Shown: positions 7,323 to 14,765 of the stretch, one piece after another
Numbering within the stretch: the stretch's first letter is position 1
Layout of the letters: every line of letters begins with the position of its first letter
Assembly: GCF_004004555.2 (NCBI RefSeq)
Contig: NZ_SACP01000032.1
Coordinates: 1 to 64,000, forward strand
Reading direction: 5' to 3'
DNA from: Methylobacterium oryzihabitans
GTDB taxonomy: Bacteria; Pseudomonadota; Alphaproteobacteria; Rhizobiales; Beijerinckiaceae
Length of the DNA: 64,000 nt
Translations under genes and position numbers: made by a program
Notes under the pieces: generated by a model
The model's input: only the letters and a program-made list of their open reading frames with translations
The model's database searches: none
Told to the model about the DNA's origin: nothing

Positions 7323-8664
7323 ACCCGCCCGTCACCACGTCCGCGAGCAGCTTCAGGTTGAGCACCACGACCAGTCCCGCGATCGCCCAGGACAGCCCCT
7401 TGAGCCACGGCCGGATCACGAACTCGCCCATCTTCCGCTTGTCGGAGACGAACTGCACCAGCGGCACGATCGCGAACGGCAACTGCATCGACAGCACGAC
7501 CTGGCTCAGCACGAGGAGCCGGGCGGTGCCCTGCTCGCCGTAGAGCGCCGTCACCGCGACGACCGGCACGATGGCGATGCCGCGGGTGACGAGGCGGCGC
7601 GCCCAGGGCGGCAGGCGCAGGCGCAGGAAGCCCTCCATCACGATCTGCCCGGCGAGCGTCGCCGTCACCGTGGAGTTGAGGCCCGAGGCGAGCAGCGCGA
7701 CCGCGAACAGGGTCGAGGCGATGCCGGCGCCGAGCAGCGGCGACAGCAGGGCGTGGGCCTGCTCGATCTCCTCGACGTCGGTGTGGCCGGTGGCGTGGAA
7801 CACCGTCGCGGCCATGATGAGGATCGCCGCGTTGACGAACAGGGCCAGCGTCAGCGCGACGGTGGAGTCGATGGTGGCGAAGCGCAGGGCCGAGGCCCGG
7901 CCGGCGGGGGTGCGCGGGTAGGCCCGGGTCTGCACGATCGACGAGTGCAGGTAGAGGTTGTGCGGCATCACGGTGGCGCCGAGGATGCCGATGGCGAGGT
8001 AGAGCGCCGCCGGGTCGGACACGATCGTGGCGCTCGGCACGAAGCCGGCGAGCACCTCGCGCACCGGCGGGGCCGCCATCACGATCTGGATGGCGAAGCA
8101 GACGAAGATCAGCGTCAGCAGCGCGATCACGAAGGCTTCGAGCGCCCGGAAGCCGCGGCGCAGCAGCAGCAGGACGAGGAGCGCGTCGAGGCCGGTGAGG
8201 ATCGCGCCGACGATGAGCGGCAGGCCGAACAGCAGCTTAAGGGCGATGGCGGTGCCGATCACCTCGGCGAGGTCGCAGGCGATGATCGCCGCCTCGCAGG
8301 CGAGCCAGAGCGCGATGCCGACCGGGCGCGGGTAGTGGTCGCGGCAGGCCTGGGCGAGGTCGCGGCCGGTGACGATGCCGAGCCGGGCCGACAGCGCCTG
8401 GAGCACCACCGCCATCAGGTTGGACAGCAGGATGACGGCGAGCAGGGTGTAGCCGAACTTCGCCCCGCCGGCGAGGTCGGTGGCCCAGTTGCCCGGGTCC
8501 ATGTAGCCGACCGAGACCATGTAGCCGGGCCCGATGAAGGCGAACAGGCGCCGCAGCCAGTGCCCGCCGGCGGCGACCGGCACGCTGGCGTTCATGCCGC
8601 CGAGGCTCGGCGCATCGCCCTCCCGGCTCCGCCAGCCCCGCTCGCAGACCTGCCCGTCCGCCAT
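7321..8664 (-). CDS. mntH: Nramp-family divalent metal (Mn2+) importer
   Basis: Proton-coupled uptake of Mn2+ (and some Fe2+) across the inner membrane. The 447-residue protein has about 11 membrane segments, the metal-binding DPGN of helix 1 (56-59) and MPHN of helix 6 (233-236, MPHNLYLHSS), both invariant in Nramp carriers. A cytoplasmic N-terminal tail of about 40 residues is longer than in many homologues; Met24 is an alternative start, but the ATG at 8664 has a good GGGGAG ribosome-binding sequence. A palindrome like the MntR operator lies about 60 bp upstream, which fits manganese-dependent repression. Confidence 0.95.
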   Translation of the reverse strand: MADGQVCERGWRSREGDAPSLGGMNASVPVAAGGHWLRRLFAFIGPGYMVSVGYMDPGNWATDLAGGAKFGYTLLAVILLSNLMAVVLQALSARLGIVTGRDLAQACRDHYPRPVGIALWLACEAAIIACDLAEVIGTAIALKLLFGLPLIVGAILTGLDALLVLLLLRRGFRALEAFVIALLTLIFVCFAIQIVMAAPPVREVLAGFVPSATIVSDPAALYLAIGILGATVMPHNLYLHSSIVQTRAYPRTPAGRASALRFATIDSTVALTLALFVNAAILIMAATVFHATGHTDVEEIEQAHALLSPLLGAGIASTLFAVALLASGLNSTVTATLAGQIVMEGFLRLRLPPWARRLVTRGIAIVPVVAVTALYGEQGTARLLVLSQVVLSMQLPFAIVPLVQFVSDKRKMGEFVIRPWLKGLSWAIAGLVVVLNLKLLADVVTGG

Positions 8665-8722
8665 GCCCGGCTTCTCCCCTCGCCCGCGCCACCTTGGCGC
8701 GTCGCCCTAACCTAATGCGCCT

Positions 8723-8738
8723 TATAGCAAGGGCTATA
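8723..8738. promoter_or_regulatory. MntR-like operator upstream of mntH
   Basis: TATAGCAAGGGCTATA is a near-perfect palindrome. Its core ATAGCAAGGGCTAT differs by one base from the MntR box core ATAGCAAAGGCTAT as I remember it for enterobacterial mntH. It lies 59 bp upstream of the mntH start codon, in the intergenic region shared with the divergent otsB-like gene. Confidence 0.65.
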
Positions 8739-8873
8739 CAGATTTGTCGGGGCTGCGATGCCGCAGCGGCCGGGCGTGACCTTGTGGCGACACCGGCCGC
8801 GGTTTGCGTTGCGGGCGGCGATGGGCTTTATGCCCCTGCGGCCGGGAGAGGGCCGCGCTGCGGGAGCGATGCC

Positions 8874-9620
8874 GTGACCGACTTCGCGATCTTCCTCGAT
8901 TTCGACGGCACCCTGGTCGAGATCGCGCCGCGGCCCGACGCGGTGGTGGTCGAGCCCGGCCTGCCGGGGGTCCTCGACGCCCTGCGCGACCGGGTCGGCG
9001 GGGCGCTCGCCCTCGTGACCGGCCGGCCGATCGCCACCATCGACGGCTTCCTGGCGCCGGGACGCTACGACGTCGCCGGGCTGCACGGGGTCGAGAGCCG
9101 CCGCGGCGGGCGCGTCGCCGGCTGCGAGCCCGAGGCGTTTCCGGCCCTGCGCGCCGGTCTCGCGGGGATCCGGCAGACGGTCGCCCCGCTCGACGGCGTG
9201 CTGATCGAGGACAAGGGCTGCTCGTTCGCGGTGCATTGGCGCCTCGCCGGCGAGGCCGATGCCGCCCGCGCGCAGGCGGCGGTGGAGGCTCTGGCCGGGC
9301 AACTCGGCGCGGAGTACCGGCTCCAGCTCGGCAAGGCGGTCGGCGAGATCCTGCCGGCCAGCGCCACCAAGGGCCACGCGATCCGCGCCTTCCTGGACGA
9401 GCCGCCCTATGCCGGCCGCCGGGCGCTGTTCTTCGGCGACGACCTCACCGACGAGAAGGCGTTCGCGGTGGTCGACCGGGACGGCGGCGTCGCGGTCCGG
9501 GTCGGGGACGGCGACACGATCGCGGCCCGCCGCCTGCCGTCGCCGGCCGCCGTGCGCGAAGTGCTGGCCGCCTGGGCGGCGGGCGCTCCGATCGACCCCG
9601 ACCGGCTGCCGCCGGCCTGA
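8874..9620 (+). CDS. otsB: Trehalose-6-phosphate phosphatase
   Basis: Removes phosphate from trehalose 6-phosphate, giving trehalose, an osmotic and desiccation protectant. The 248-residue HAD-superfamily protein has the nucleophile motif DFDGTL near its start (Asp9, Asp11), motif II in VTGRP, and the Mg2+-binding FFGDDLTDE. The start was set at the GTG at 8874, preceded by GGGAGCG, because this places DFDGTL at the usual distance; a longer frame would run through the mntH control region. No trehalose-6-phosphate synthase gene (otsA) is in this window, so it must lie elsewhere. Confidence 0.9.
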   Translation: MTDFAIFLDFDGTLVEIAPRPDAVVVEPGLPGVLDALRDRVGGALALVTGRPIATIDGFLAPGRYDVAGLHGVESRRGGRVAGCEPEAFPALRAGLAGIRQTVAPLDGVLIEDKGCSFAVHWRLAGEADAARAQAAVEALAGQLGAEYRLQLGKAVGEILPASATKGHAIRAFLDEPPYAGRRALFFGDDLTDEKAFAVVDRDGGVAVRVGDGDTIAARRLPSPAAVREVLAAWAAGAPIDPDRLPPA

Positions 9621-9707
9621 CGCAAGGCATCAGCCGCCGCCGGCAAGTCTCGGCAGGGCGTGCTGTTTCATCCTCGTCCATCACCTGAACCGGGAACCCT
9701 GCTCGCC

Positions 9708-10130
9708 ATGTTTCGTTCGGTCCTGTCCCTCACCGGAGCCTTGCTGATCGCCATGAGTGCCACCGCTTCCGCCGCTGAGTTCACCACCACGCCGTCGGGC
9801 CTGAAGGTCAAGGACGAGGTCGTGGGCACCGGCCCCGAGCCGAAGGCCGGCCAGACCGTCGACGTCCACTACACCGGCTGGCTCGACGACAAGGGCAAGC
9901 GCGGCCGCAAGTTCGACAGCTCCCTCGACCGCAAGCAGCCGCTCAGCTTCGCCGTCGGCACCGGGCAGGTGATCCGCGGCTGGGACGAGGGCCTGCTGTC
10001 GATGAAGGTCGGCGGCAAGCGCACCCTGGTGATCCCGCCGGACCTCGGCTACGGCGCCCGCGGGGCCGGCGGCGTGATCCCGCCGAACGCGACCCTGATC
10101 TTCGACGTCGAACTCATCGGCGTGCGCTGA
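9708..10130 (+). CDS. Exported FKBP-type peptidyl-prolyl cis-trans isomerase
   Basis: Speeds Xaa-Pro bond rotation in periplasmic protein folding. Residues 1-22 are a signal peptide (MFRSVLSLTGALLIAM, cleavage near ASA-AEF). The mature part is one FKBP domain of about 110 residues, with VHYTGWL, KFDSS, GQVIRGWDEGL, LVIPPDLGYG and the terminal FDVELIGV strand, all typical. The start at 9708 was chosen because it gives the signal peptide directly. It follows otsB by 87 bp and precedes the YaiI-family gene by 49 bp. Confidence 0.93.
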   Translation: MFRSVLSLTGALLIAMSATASAAEFTTTPSGLKVKDEVVGTGPEPKAGQTVDVHYTGWLDDKGKRGRKFDSSLDRKQPLSFAVGTGQVIRGWDEGLLSMKVGGKRTLVIPPDLGYGARGAGGVIPPNATLIFDVELIGVR

Positions 10131-10179
10131 GCCCCGTGCCGGCGCGACCGAGACCCCTACGACCAAGACCTGCACGGCC

Positions 10180-10644
10180 ATGACCCCCACGATCTACGTC
10201 GACGCCGATGCCTGCCCGGTGAAGGACGAGGTCTACCGGGTCGCCGGGCGCTGCGGCTGCCACGTCGTCGTGGTGGCCAACGCGTTCCTGAACGTCCCGC
10301 GCGAGGCGTGGATCGAGCGGGTCGTGGTCTCGGACGGCTTCGACGCCGCCGACGACTGGATCGCCGAGCGGGCCGGCGCCGGCAGCATCGTGGTCACGGC
10401 GGACGTGCCGCTGGCGAGCCGCTGCGTGAAGGCCGGTGCCACCGTGATCGCGCCGAACGGCAAGCCGTTCTCGGAATCCGGCATCGGGATGGCGCTCGCC
10501 ACCCGCAACCTGATGCAGGACCTGCGCGAGGCCGGCGCGGTCACCGGCGGTCCGCGTCCGTTCACCGCGCGCGACCGCTCCGCCTTCCTGGGCGCCCTCG
10601 ACCGGGCGGTGGTGCGGCTGCGGCGGAGCCCTCCGGCGTCGTAG
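10180..10644 (+). CDS. YaiI/YqxD family protein (UPF0178, DUF188)
   Basis: A 154-residue soluble protein of a widely conserved family with a PIN-like fold and no settled biochemical role. The signature Asp-rich N-terminus (IYVDADACPVKDEVYRVA) and later motifs (VTADVPLAS, APNGKPF, RNLMQDLREAG, GPRPFTARDRSAF) are all present. These acidic residues suggest metal-dependent nucleic-acid chemistry, but this is inference from fold. It is the last gene of the plus-strand run from 8874. Confidence 0.92.
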   Translation: MTPTIYVDADACPVKDEVYRVAGRCGCHVVVVANAFLNVPREAWIERVVVSDGFDAADDWIAERAGAGSIVVTADVPLASRCVKAGATVIAPNGKPFSESGIGMALATRNLMQDLREAGAVTGGPRPFTARDRSAFLGALDRAVVRLRRSPPAS

Positions 10645-10852
10645 CGCGATCCGCCGTCCGGTTCGCGACCCGACCCACCGGTTTTCAGCCCGTCGGAGGA
10701 ATCGAGGAACACCCGGTCGGGATCGTGCCGGCCCCGGAACGCGCACAGCCGCCATTTTCGGGCGTGAACGCAGCCATGGCGCCGTCCGATCGCTCGACCG
10801 TGCTCGCCTCGCCGATATCGGTGCCGTGATGTCGGGCCGCAGCGCGGCGGTC

Positions 10853-10998
10853 ATGTGGTTTCTGATTGATCGCTCGGCGATCCCTGCGGGATCGCTTCGC
10901 GTGCGGAAACCGGCTTCGCTCAAGCGTGTGGAGCCTCCGGCTCCACCGCGCGGGCTGGCGATACGCAATCCGGAAGCAATCTTCCGGATTGCGTATCA
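10853..10998 (+). repeat. Structured intergenic repeat, family 2, copy A
   Basis: Ends in a 17-bp perfect hairpin (10960-10976 with 10981-10997, loop CAAT). It shares with the inverted copy at 18961-19088 the blocks TGATCGCTCGGCGATC, GCGGAAACCGGCTTCGCTC and CGCGGGCTGG, then the hairpin. The stem differs between the copies by compensating pairs. It fills most of the 399-bp gap 10645-11043; 10645-10852 holds nothing recognisable. Confidence 0.8.
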
Positions 10999-11043
10999 TC
11001 GTCCGGTGCCGGCCGCCGTTGGCCTGTCCTCGGCGGTACAGGA

Positions 11044-11120
11044 TGGCGACCCCGGTAGGGCTCGAACCTACGACCTGCCGCTTAGAAGGCGGCTGCTCTA
11101 TCCAGCTGAGCTACGGAGTC
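11044..11120 (-). tRNA. tRNA-Arg (anticodon TCT)
   Basis: On the minus strand a 77-nt cloverleaf runs from GACTCCG to CGGGGTC-G-CCA. The acceptor stem pairs with one G-T wobble. The D arm is GCTCAGCTGGATAGAGC, the anticodon loop CTTCTAA (TCT) sits on a GCCGC/GCGGC stem, and the T arm holds GTTCGAGCC. The 3' CCA is encoded. It decodes AGA (and possibly AGG), rare codons in a genome this rich in GC. Confidence 0.96.
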
Positions 11121-11478
11121 TGGCGCCGACCGCCCCCACAAGCCACGGGTTCGGGCCGCGGTCAAGAGGTTCCGCCAGCACGCACTTTCCCGCTCCGGGG
11201 AGGTCGGACCGGCGACGCTCCCGGCCGGAAACGGCCCGCGCGTCGCCTCTCCGTTTCGCTCCCGAGCAGCATCCCGGCCGTCCGGATCCCACGGGCGGGC
11301 CACGAGCCGTCGCGAGGGCGCCAGCATCGCATTCGGGTCGGCGGGCGCGACACGCCGAAGGGACCCCGGCGGCCCGTCGTCCGGTCGAGGCGGCCGCGCG
11401 CCGATTGCACGGCAAGGAACGGGATGCCGATTCCGCGCCCCGCTGCGACACTGGCCCGGTTCAGGCAGGAGGCTCCCC
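11121..11478. other. Gap upstream of tRNA-Arg, no gene seen
   Basis: A 358-bp stretch between the tRNA 5' end and the DUF1203 gene. Frames on both strands are Arg/Pro/Gly-rich without ribosome-binding sites, typical of chance frames in GC-rich DNA. It should contain the tRNA promoter (minus strand) and that of the DUF1203 gene, but I could not identify either with confidence. Confidence 0.4.
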
Positions 11479-11958
11479 ATGGTCCGGTTCCGCTGTGTCC
11501 CGATCGCCGACGAGGCCGCGTCCCGGTTCCGCCGCACCGGGCGCGACGACCGCGGGAACGCGGTCCGGCGCGTCGCCGCGTCGAGCCCGACCGGCTTCCC
11601 GTGCCGGTCGTGCCTGCACTGCGCCGACCCGGGAGAGCCGATGCTGCTCGGCTCCTACGACCTCGTGGGACCCCGGGGCATCTACTGGACCCCGAGCCCG
11701 ATCTTCCTCCATGCCGAAGCCTGCAAGCCCTACGCGGCAGCCGACGAGATCGCGCCGGTCATCCGCGCGAACGCCCTCGTGTCGGTGCGGGCCTACGACG
11801 CCGAGGACCTGTGCCTGTATGACCTCGGGCGGGTCGGCGCCGGGGCGGAGATCGATCCGGATCTCGACCGGGCGCTGGCGGATGCGCGCACGGCGTTCGT
11901 GAACGTGCACACCGCGCGGCCGGGCTGCCTGCTGGCGCGGGTCGAGCGCGTGCGCTGA
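11479..11958 (+). CDS. DUF1203 family protein
   Basis: A 159-residue soluble protein with the layout of DUF1203: an N-terminal FRCVPI strand, the GFPCRSCLHCADPGEPML segment with a CxxCLxC-like cysteine cluster, then PIFLHAEACKPY and a C-terminal NVHTARPGCLLARVER. The family's function is unknown; the conserved Cys and His suggest metal or redox binding. An AGGAGG sequence stands before the ATG. The gene is convergent with katG, with a shared hairpin between them. Confidence 0.85.
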   Translation: MVRFRCVPIADEAASRFRRTGRDDRGNAVRRVAASSPTGFPCRSCLHCADPGEPMLLGSYDLVGPRGIYWTPSPIFLHAEACKPYAAADEIAPVIRANALVSVRAYDAEDLCLYDLGRVGAGAEIDPDLDRALADARTAFVNVHTARPGCLLARVERVR

Positions 11959-11969
11959 CGCCCGGCGCC

Positions 11970-12002
11970 GGCCCCGGGACGCCGGAACGGCGGTCCGGGG
12001 CC
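11970..12002. terminator. Bidirectional terminator between DUF1203 gene and katG
   Basis: GGCCCCGG (11970-11977) pairs with CCGGGGCC (11995-12002), with further pairing inside (GCCG with CGGC). It sits between the stop codons of two converging genes. Confidence 0.55.
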
Positions 12003-12010
12003 TTCGACGG

Positions 12011-14284
12011 TCAGACTCTCAGGTCGAAGCGGTCGAGGGTCATCACCTTGTCCCAGACCTTCACGAAGTCGCGCACGAACCGCTCGTGGCCGTCGGCGCC
12101 GGCATAGACCTCGGCCACCGCCCGCAACTGGGCATTCACGCCGAAGACGAGGTCGCACCGCGTCGCGGTGAACCGGGTCTCCCCGGTCGCCCGGTCGTCG
12201 AGCCGGAAGCTCATTCCGGCCGCGTCGGCCTTCTTCCACTCGTAGTCCATGCTGGTCAGGACGGTGAAGAAGTCGTTGGTGAGCACCCCGACGCGGTCGG
12301 TGAAGATGCCGTGGCGCGCGCCGTCGTGGTTGAGGTCGAGCGCCCGCAGGCCGCCGGTCAGCGCGACCCATTCGGGCGCGGTGAGCGCCAGCAGGTTGGC
12401 CCGGTCGAGGAAGACCTGCTCGGGGGCGACCCGGCCGCGGGTGATCTCGGAAAAGCCGTCGTCGACGTAGTTGCGGAAGCCGTCGACCACCGGCTTGAGC
12501 CACTCGAAGCTCTCCGCGTCGGTGAGGTCCGGCGTGGTGTCCATCCGGCCCGGCGCGAACGGGACGGCGACCGCCACCCCGGCGTCCCGCGCCGCGACCT
12601 CGACCGCGGCGCAGCCGCCGAGCACGATGAGGTCGGCGAGCGACACCTTCCTGCCCCCGGCCGCCCGGGCGTTGAAGTCCGCCGCGACGGCCCGCAGCGT
12701 CTCGACCACCGGCGCCGCGCGCCGGTTGACCGCCCACCCGGCCTGCGGCGCGAGCGCGAGACGGCCGCCATTGGCCCCGCCGCGCTTGTCGCTGTTGCGG
12801 TAGGTCGAGGCCGCCGAGAACGCCGTGAAGGCGAGGTCCGACACCGAATGGCCCCGGCCGAGGATGTCGGCCTTGAGCGCCGCCACGTCGGCCTCGTCCA
12901 CCAGCGGGTGGTCCACCGGCGGGATCGGGTCCTGCCACAGCAGGTCGTCCTCGATCCGCGCCTCGGGCCCGAGGTAGCGCTCCTTCGGCCCCATGTCGCG
13001 GTGGGTCAGCTTGTACCACGCCTTCGAGAATTGCAGCGTGAAATACTCGAAGTCGTTCAGGAACCTCTCGCAGATCTCGCGGTAGACCGGGTCGGTCTTG
13101 AGCGCGATGTCGCTGGTCATCATCATCAGCGGATGGGTCCGGCCCGGGACGTGGGCGTCCGGCGTGCGCGGGGCGTCCGGGTCGGTCGGCTCCCATTGCA
13201 GGGCGCCGGCGGGGCTCCTGGTCTGCTTCCACTCGAACCTGAACAGGTTCTCCAGGTAGCTGTTGTCCCACTGCGTCGGATCGGGCGACCACGAGCCCTC
13301 GATGCCGTTCGTCATCGTGTACTCGGCGAAGCCCGGGCCCTCGGGATTGTGCCAACCGAGGCCCATCGCCTCCATCGGGGCGATCTCCGGCGGCGGGCCG
13401 ACCCGGTCGGCCTTGACCATGCCGTGGCTCTTGCCGAAGGCATGGCCGCCGGCGATCAGCGCGACGGTCTCCTCGTCGTTCATCGCCATGCGGGTGAAGG
13501 TGATGCGGATGTCTCGGGCCGAGGCGAGCGGGTCGCCGCTGCCGTAGGGCCCTTCGGGATTGACGTAGATCAGCGCCTGGTGCGAGGCCGCGAGCGGGTT
13601 CTCCAGGTCGTAGTCGGGGTCGCCGTTCGTGCCCCGCCAGCGCTTGTCGCGGGTCACCATGGCGTCGGGGGATTGCGGGGCGGTCGGGTCCCACAGTTCC
13701 GGGCCCCAGTAGGTGGCGTTGTCCGCCTCCCAGGCGTCGCGGCGCCCGCCGGCGAAGCCGTAGGTCGGGAAGCCCATGATCTCGAGCGCGCAGGTGCCGG
13801 TCAGCACCATCAGGTCGGCCCAGGACAGGGCGTTGCCGTATTTCTGCTTGATCGGCCAGATCAGGCGGCGGGACTTGTCGGTGTTGCCGTTGTCCCACCA
13901 GCTGCTGATCGGGGCGAAGCGCTGCAGGCCCTCGCCGGCGCCGCCGCGCCCGTCGGCGATGCGGTAGGTGCCGGCGGAGTGCCACGCCATCCGGATCATC
14001 TGCGGCCCGTAATGGCCGTAGTCGGACGGCCACCACGCCACGGAGCTCGTCAGGAACGCCTTGATGTCGGCCTTGAGCTGCTCGTAGTCGATCGACGCGA
14101 ACGCGGCCCGGTAGTCGAAGTCCGGCCCGAGCGGGTCGGCCTGCGGGCCGTTCTGGTGCAGCATCTCGACGCGCAGGCGGCCGGGATACCACTCCTCCAG
14201 CGTCGGCGGCGTCGTGAACGATCCGCCGATGCGGTCGCCGCCGAACGGGCACTTGCCCGAAAGGACATCGGTATAGGTCTGCAT
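12011..14284 (-). CDS. katG: Catalase-peroxidase
   Basis: A bifunctional haem enzyme that dismutes H2O2 and oxidises small reductants. The 757 residues hold the two tandem peroxidase-like domains. The distal haem pocket is Arg98, Trp101 and His102 (RMAWHSAGTYR). The Met-Tyr-Trp adduct specific to KatG can be assigned to Trp101, Tyr240 (IYVNPEGP) and Met266 (RMAMND). The proximal haem ligand is His281 (GGHAFGK). The start is the ATG at 14284, giving an N-terminus MQTYTDVLSGKCPFGGD, typical for KatG. It faces a MHYT hybrid kinase across 481 bp, so the two may share redox-related control; I could not identify an OxyR site. Confidence 0.97.
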   Translation of the reverse strand: MQTYTDVLSGKCPFGGDRIGGSFTTPPTLEEWYPGRLRVEMLHQNGPQADPLGPDFDYRAAFASIDYEQLKADIKAFLTSSVAWWPSDYGHYGPQMIRMAWHSAGTYRIADGRGGAGEGLQRFAPISSWWDNGNTDKSRRLIWPIKQKYGNALSWADLMVLTGTCALEIMGFPTYGFAGGRRDAWEADNATYWGPELWDPTAPQSPDAMVTRDKRWRGTNGDPDYDLENPLAASHQALIYVNPEGPYGSGDPLASARDIRITFTRMAMNDEETVALIAGGHAFGKSHGMVKADRVGPPPEIAPMEAMGLGWHNPEGPGFAEYTMTNGIEGSWSPDPTQWDNSYLENLFRFEWKQTRSPAGALQWEPTDPDAPRTPDAHVPGRTHPLMMMTSDIALKTDPVYREICERFLNDFEYFTLQFSKAWYKLTHRDMGPKERYLGPEARIEDDLLWQDPIPPVDHPLVDEADVAALKADILGRGHSVSDLAFTAFSAASTYRNSDKRGGANGGRLALAPQAGWAVNRRAAPVVETLRAVAADFNARAAGGRKVSLADLIVLGGCAAVEVAARDAGVAVAVPFAPGRMDTTPDLTDAESFEWLKPVVDGFRNYVDDGFSEITRGRVAPEQVFLDRANLLALTAPEWVALTGGLRALDLNHDGARHGIFTDRVGVLTNDFFTVLTSMDYEWKKADAAGMSFRLDDRATGETRFTATRCDLVFGVNAQLRAVAEVYAGADGHERFVRDFVKVWDKVMTLDRFDLRV

Positions 14285-14765
14285 GGTCCGTCCCCTTGTC
14301 GTTGCGGAGGCGCCGGGCAGGGGGCGGCCACGATGCCCCGACCGTCTGTCCAGCCCAGGTCCCGGCGTCGCCGGCCCGTGTCCACGGATGGCTGCCGAAG
14401 ACGATCCCTCGGCGGGTGGCCCGCCGCCGGCTCGTCTCGACCGCACGCGCCAGTAGATGCGGCACGGCCCCGGTTCCGGGCAGGACCAGCGTCGTTTCGG
14501 CGCACCGGATCGGGGTCGTGCCGGCGGCCTGCCGCAATGCCGCCGCCGTCCGCATCGCCCGGCCCCGCGGCCTCGTCTTCCGGGCGCGGCCGGCGCCACT
14601 CCCCGCCCGGAATGCTGCCGCAGGGTATCCACCGGCGGGACCCCGCGCCGGGCGCGCCGCCGCGAAACCGCCCTTCCGACGAAAGACCGTCGCCGCCGCA
14701 TCCTCAACCGCGCCGCGGCGATGTATGAGGAAGGACTCCGCCCGTCCCCCGTCGTCCCCGCCTCC
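14285..14765. other. Divergent intergenic region katG / MHYT kinase
   Basis: A 481-bp region with long but unconvincing frames on both strands. One minus-strand frame (around 14335-14570) reads partly protein-like (TTLVLPGTGAVPHLLARAVE) but has no defined end or ribosome-binding site. Promoters for katG and the kinase must be here. No operator was recognised. Confidence 0.4.

Noticed and set aside
8694..8873. N-terminal extension of trehalose phosphatase
   Set aside because: It would run through the MntR-like operator and adds residues that do not fit the HAD fold.
14335..14570. Protein-like minus-strand stretch (TTLVLPGTGAVPHLLARAVE) upstream of katG
   Set aside because: It has neither a ribosome-binding site nor its own stop before running into the katG gene; no family recognised. 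Left as intergenic.
12086..14728. Long plus-strand frame opposite katG
   Set aside because: Mirror frame of katG; composition is dominated by Arg, Gly, Val and Asp without motifs.
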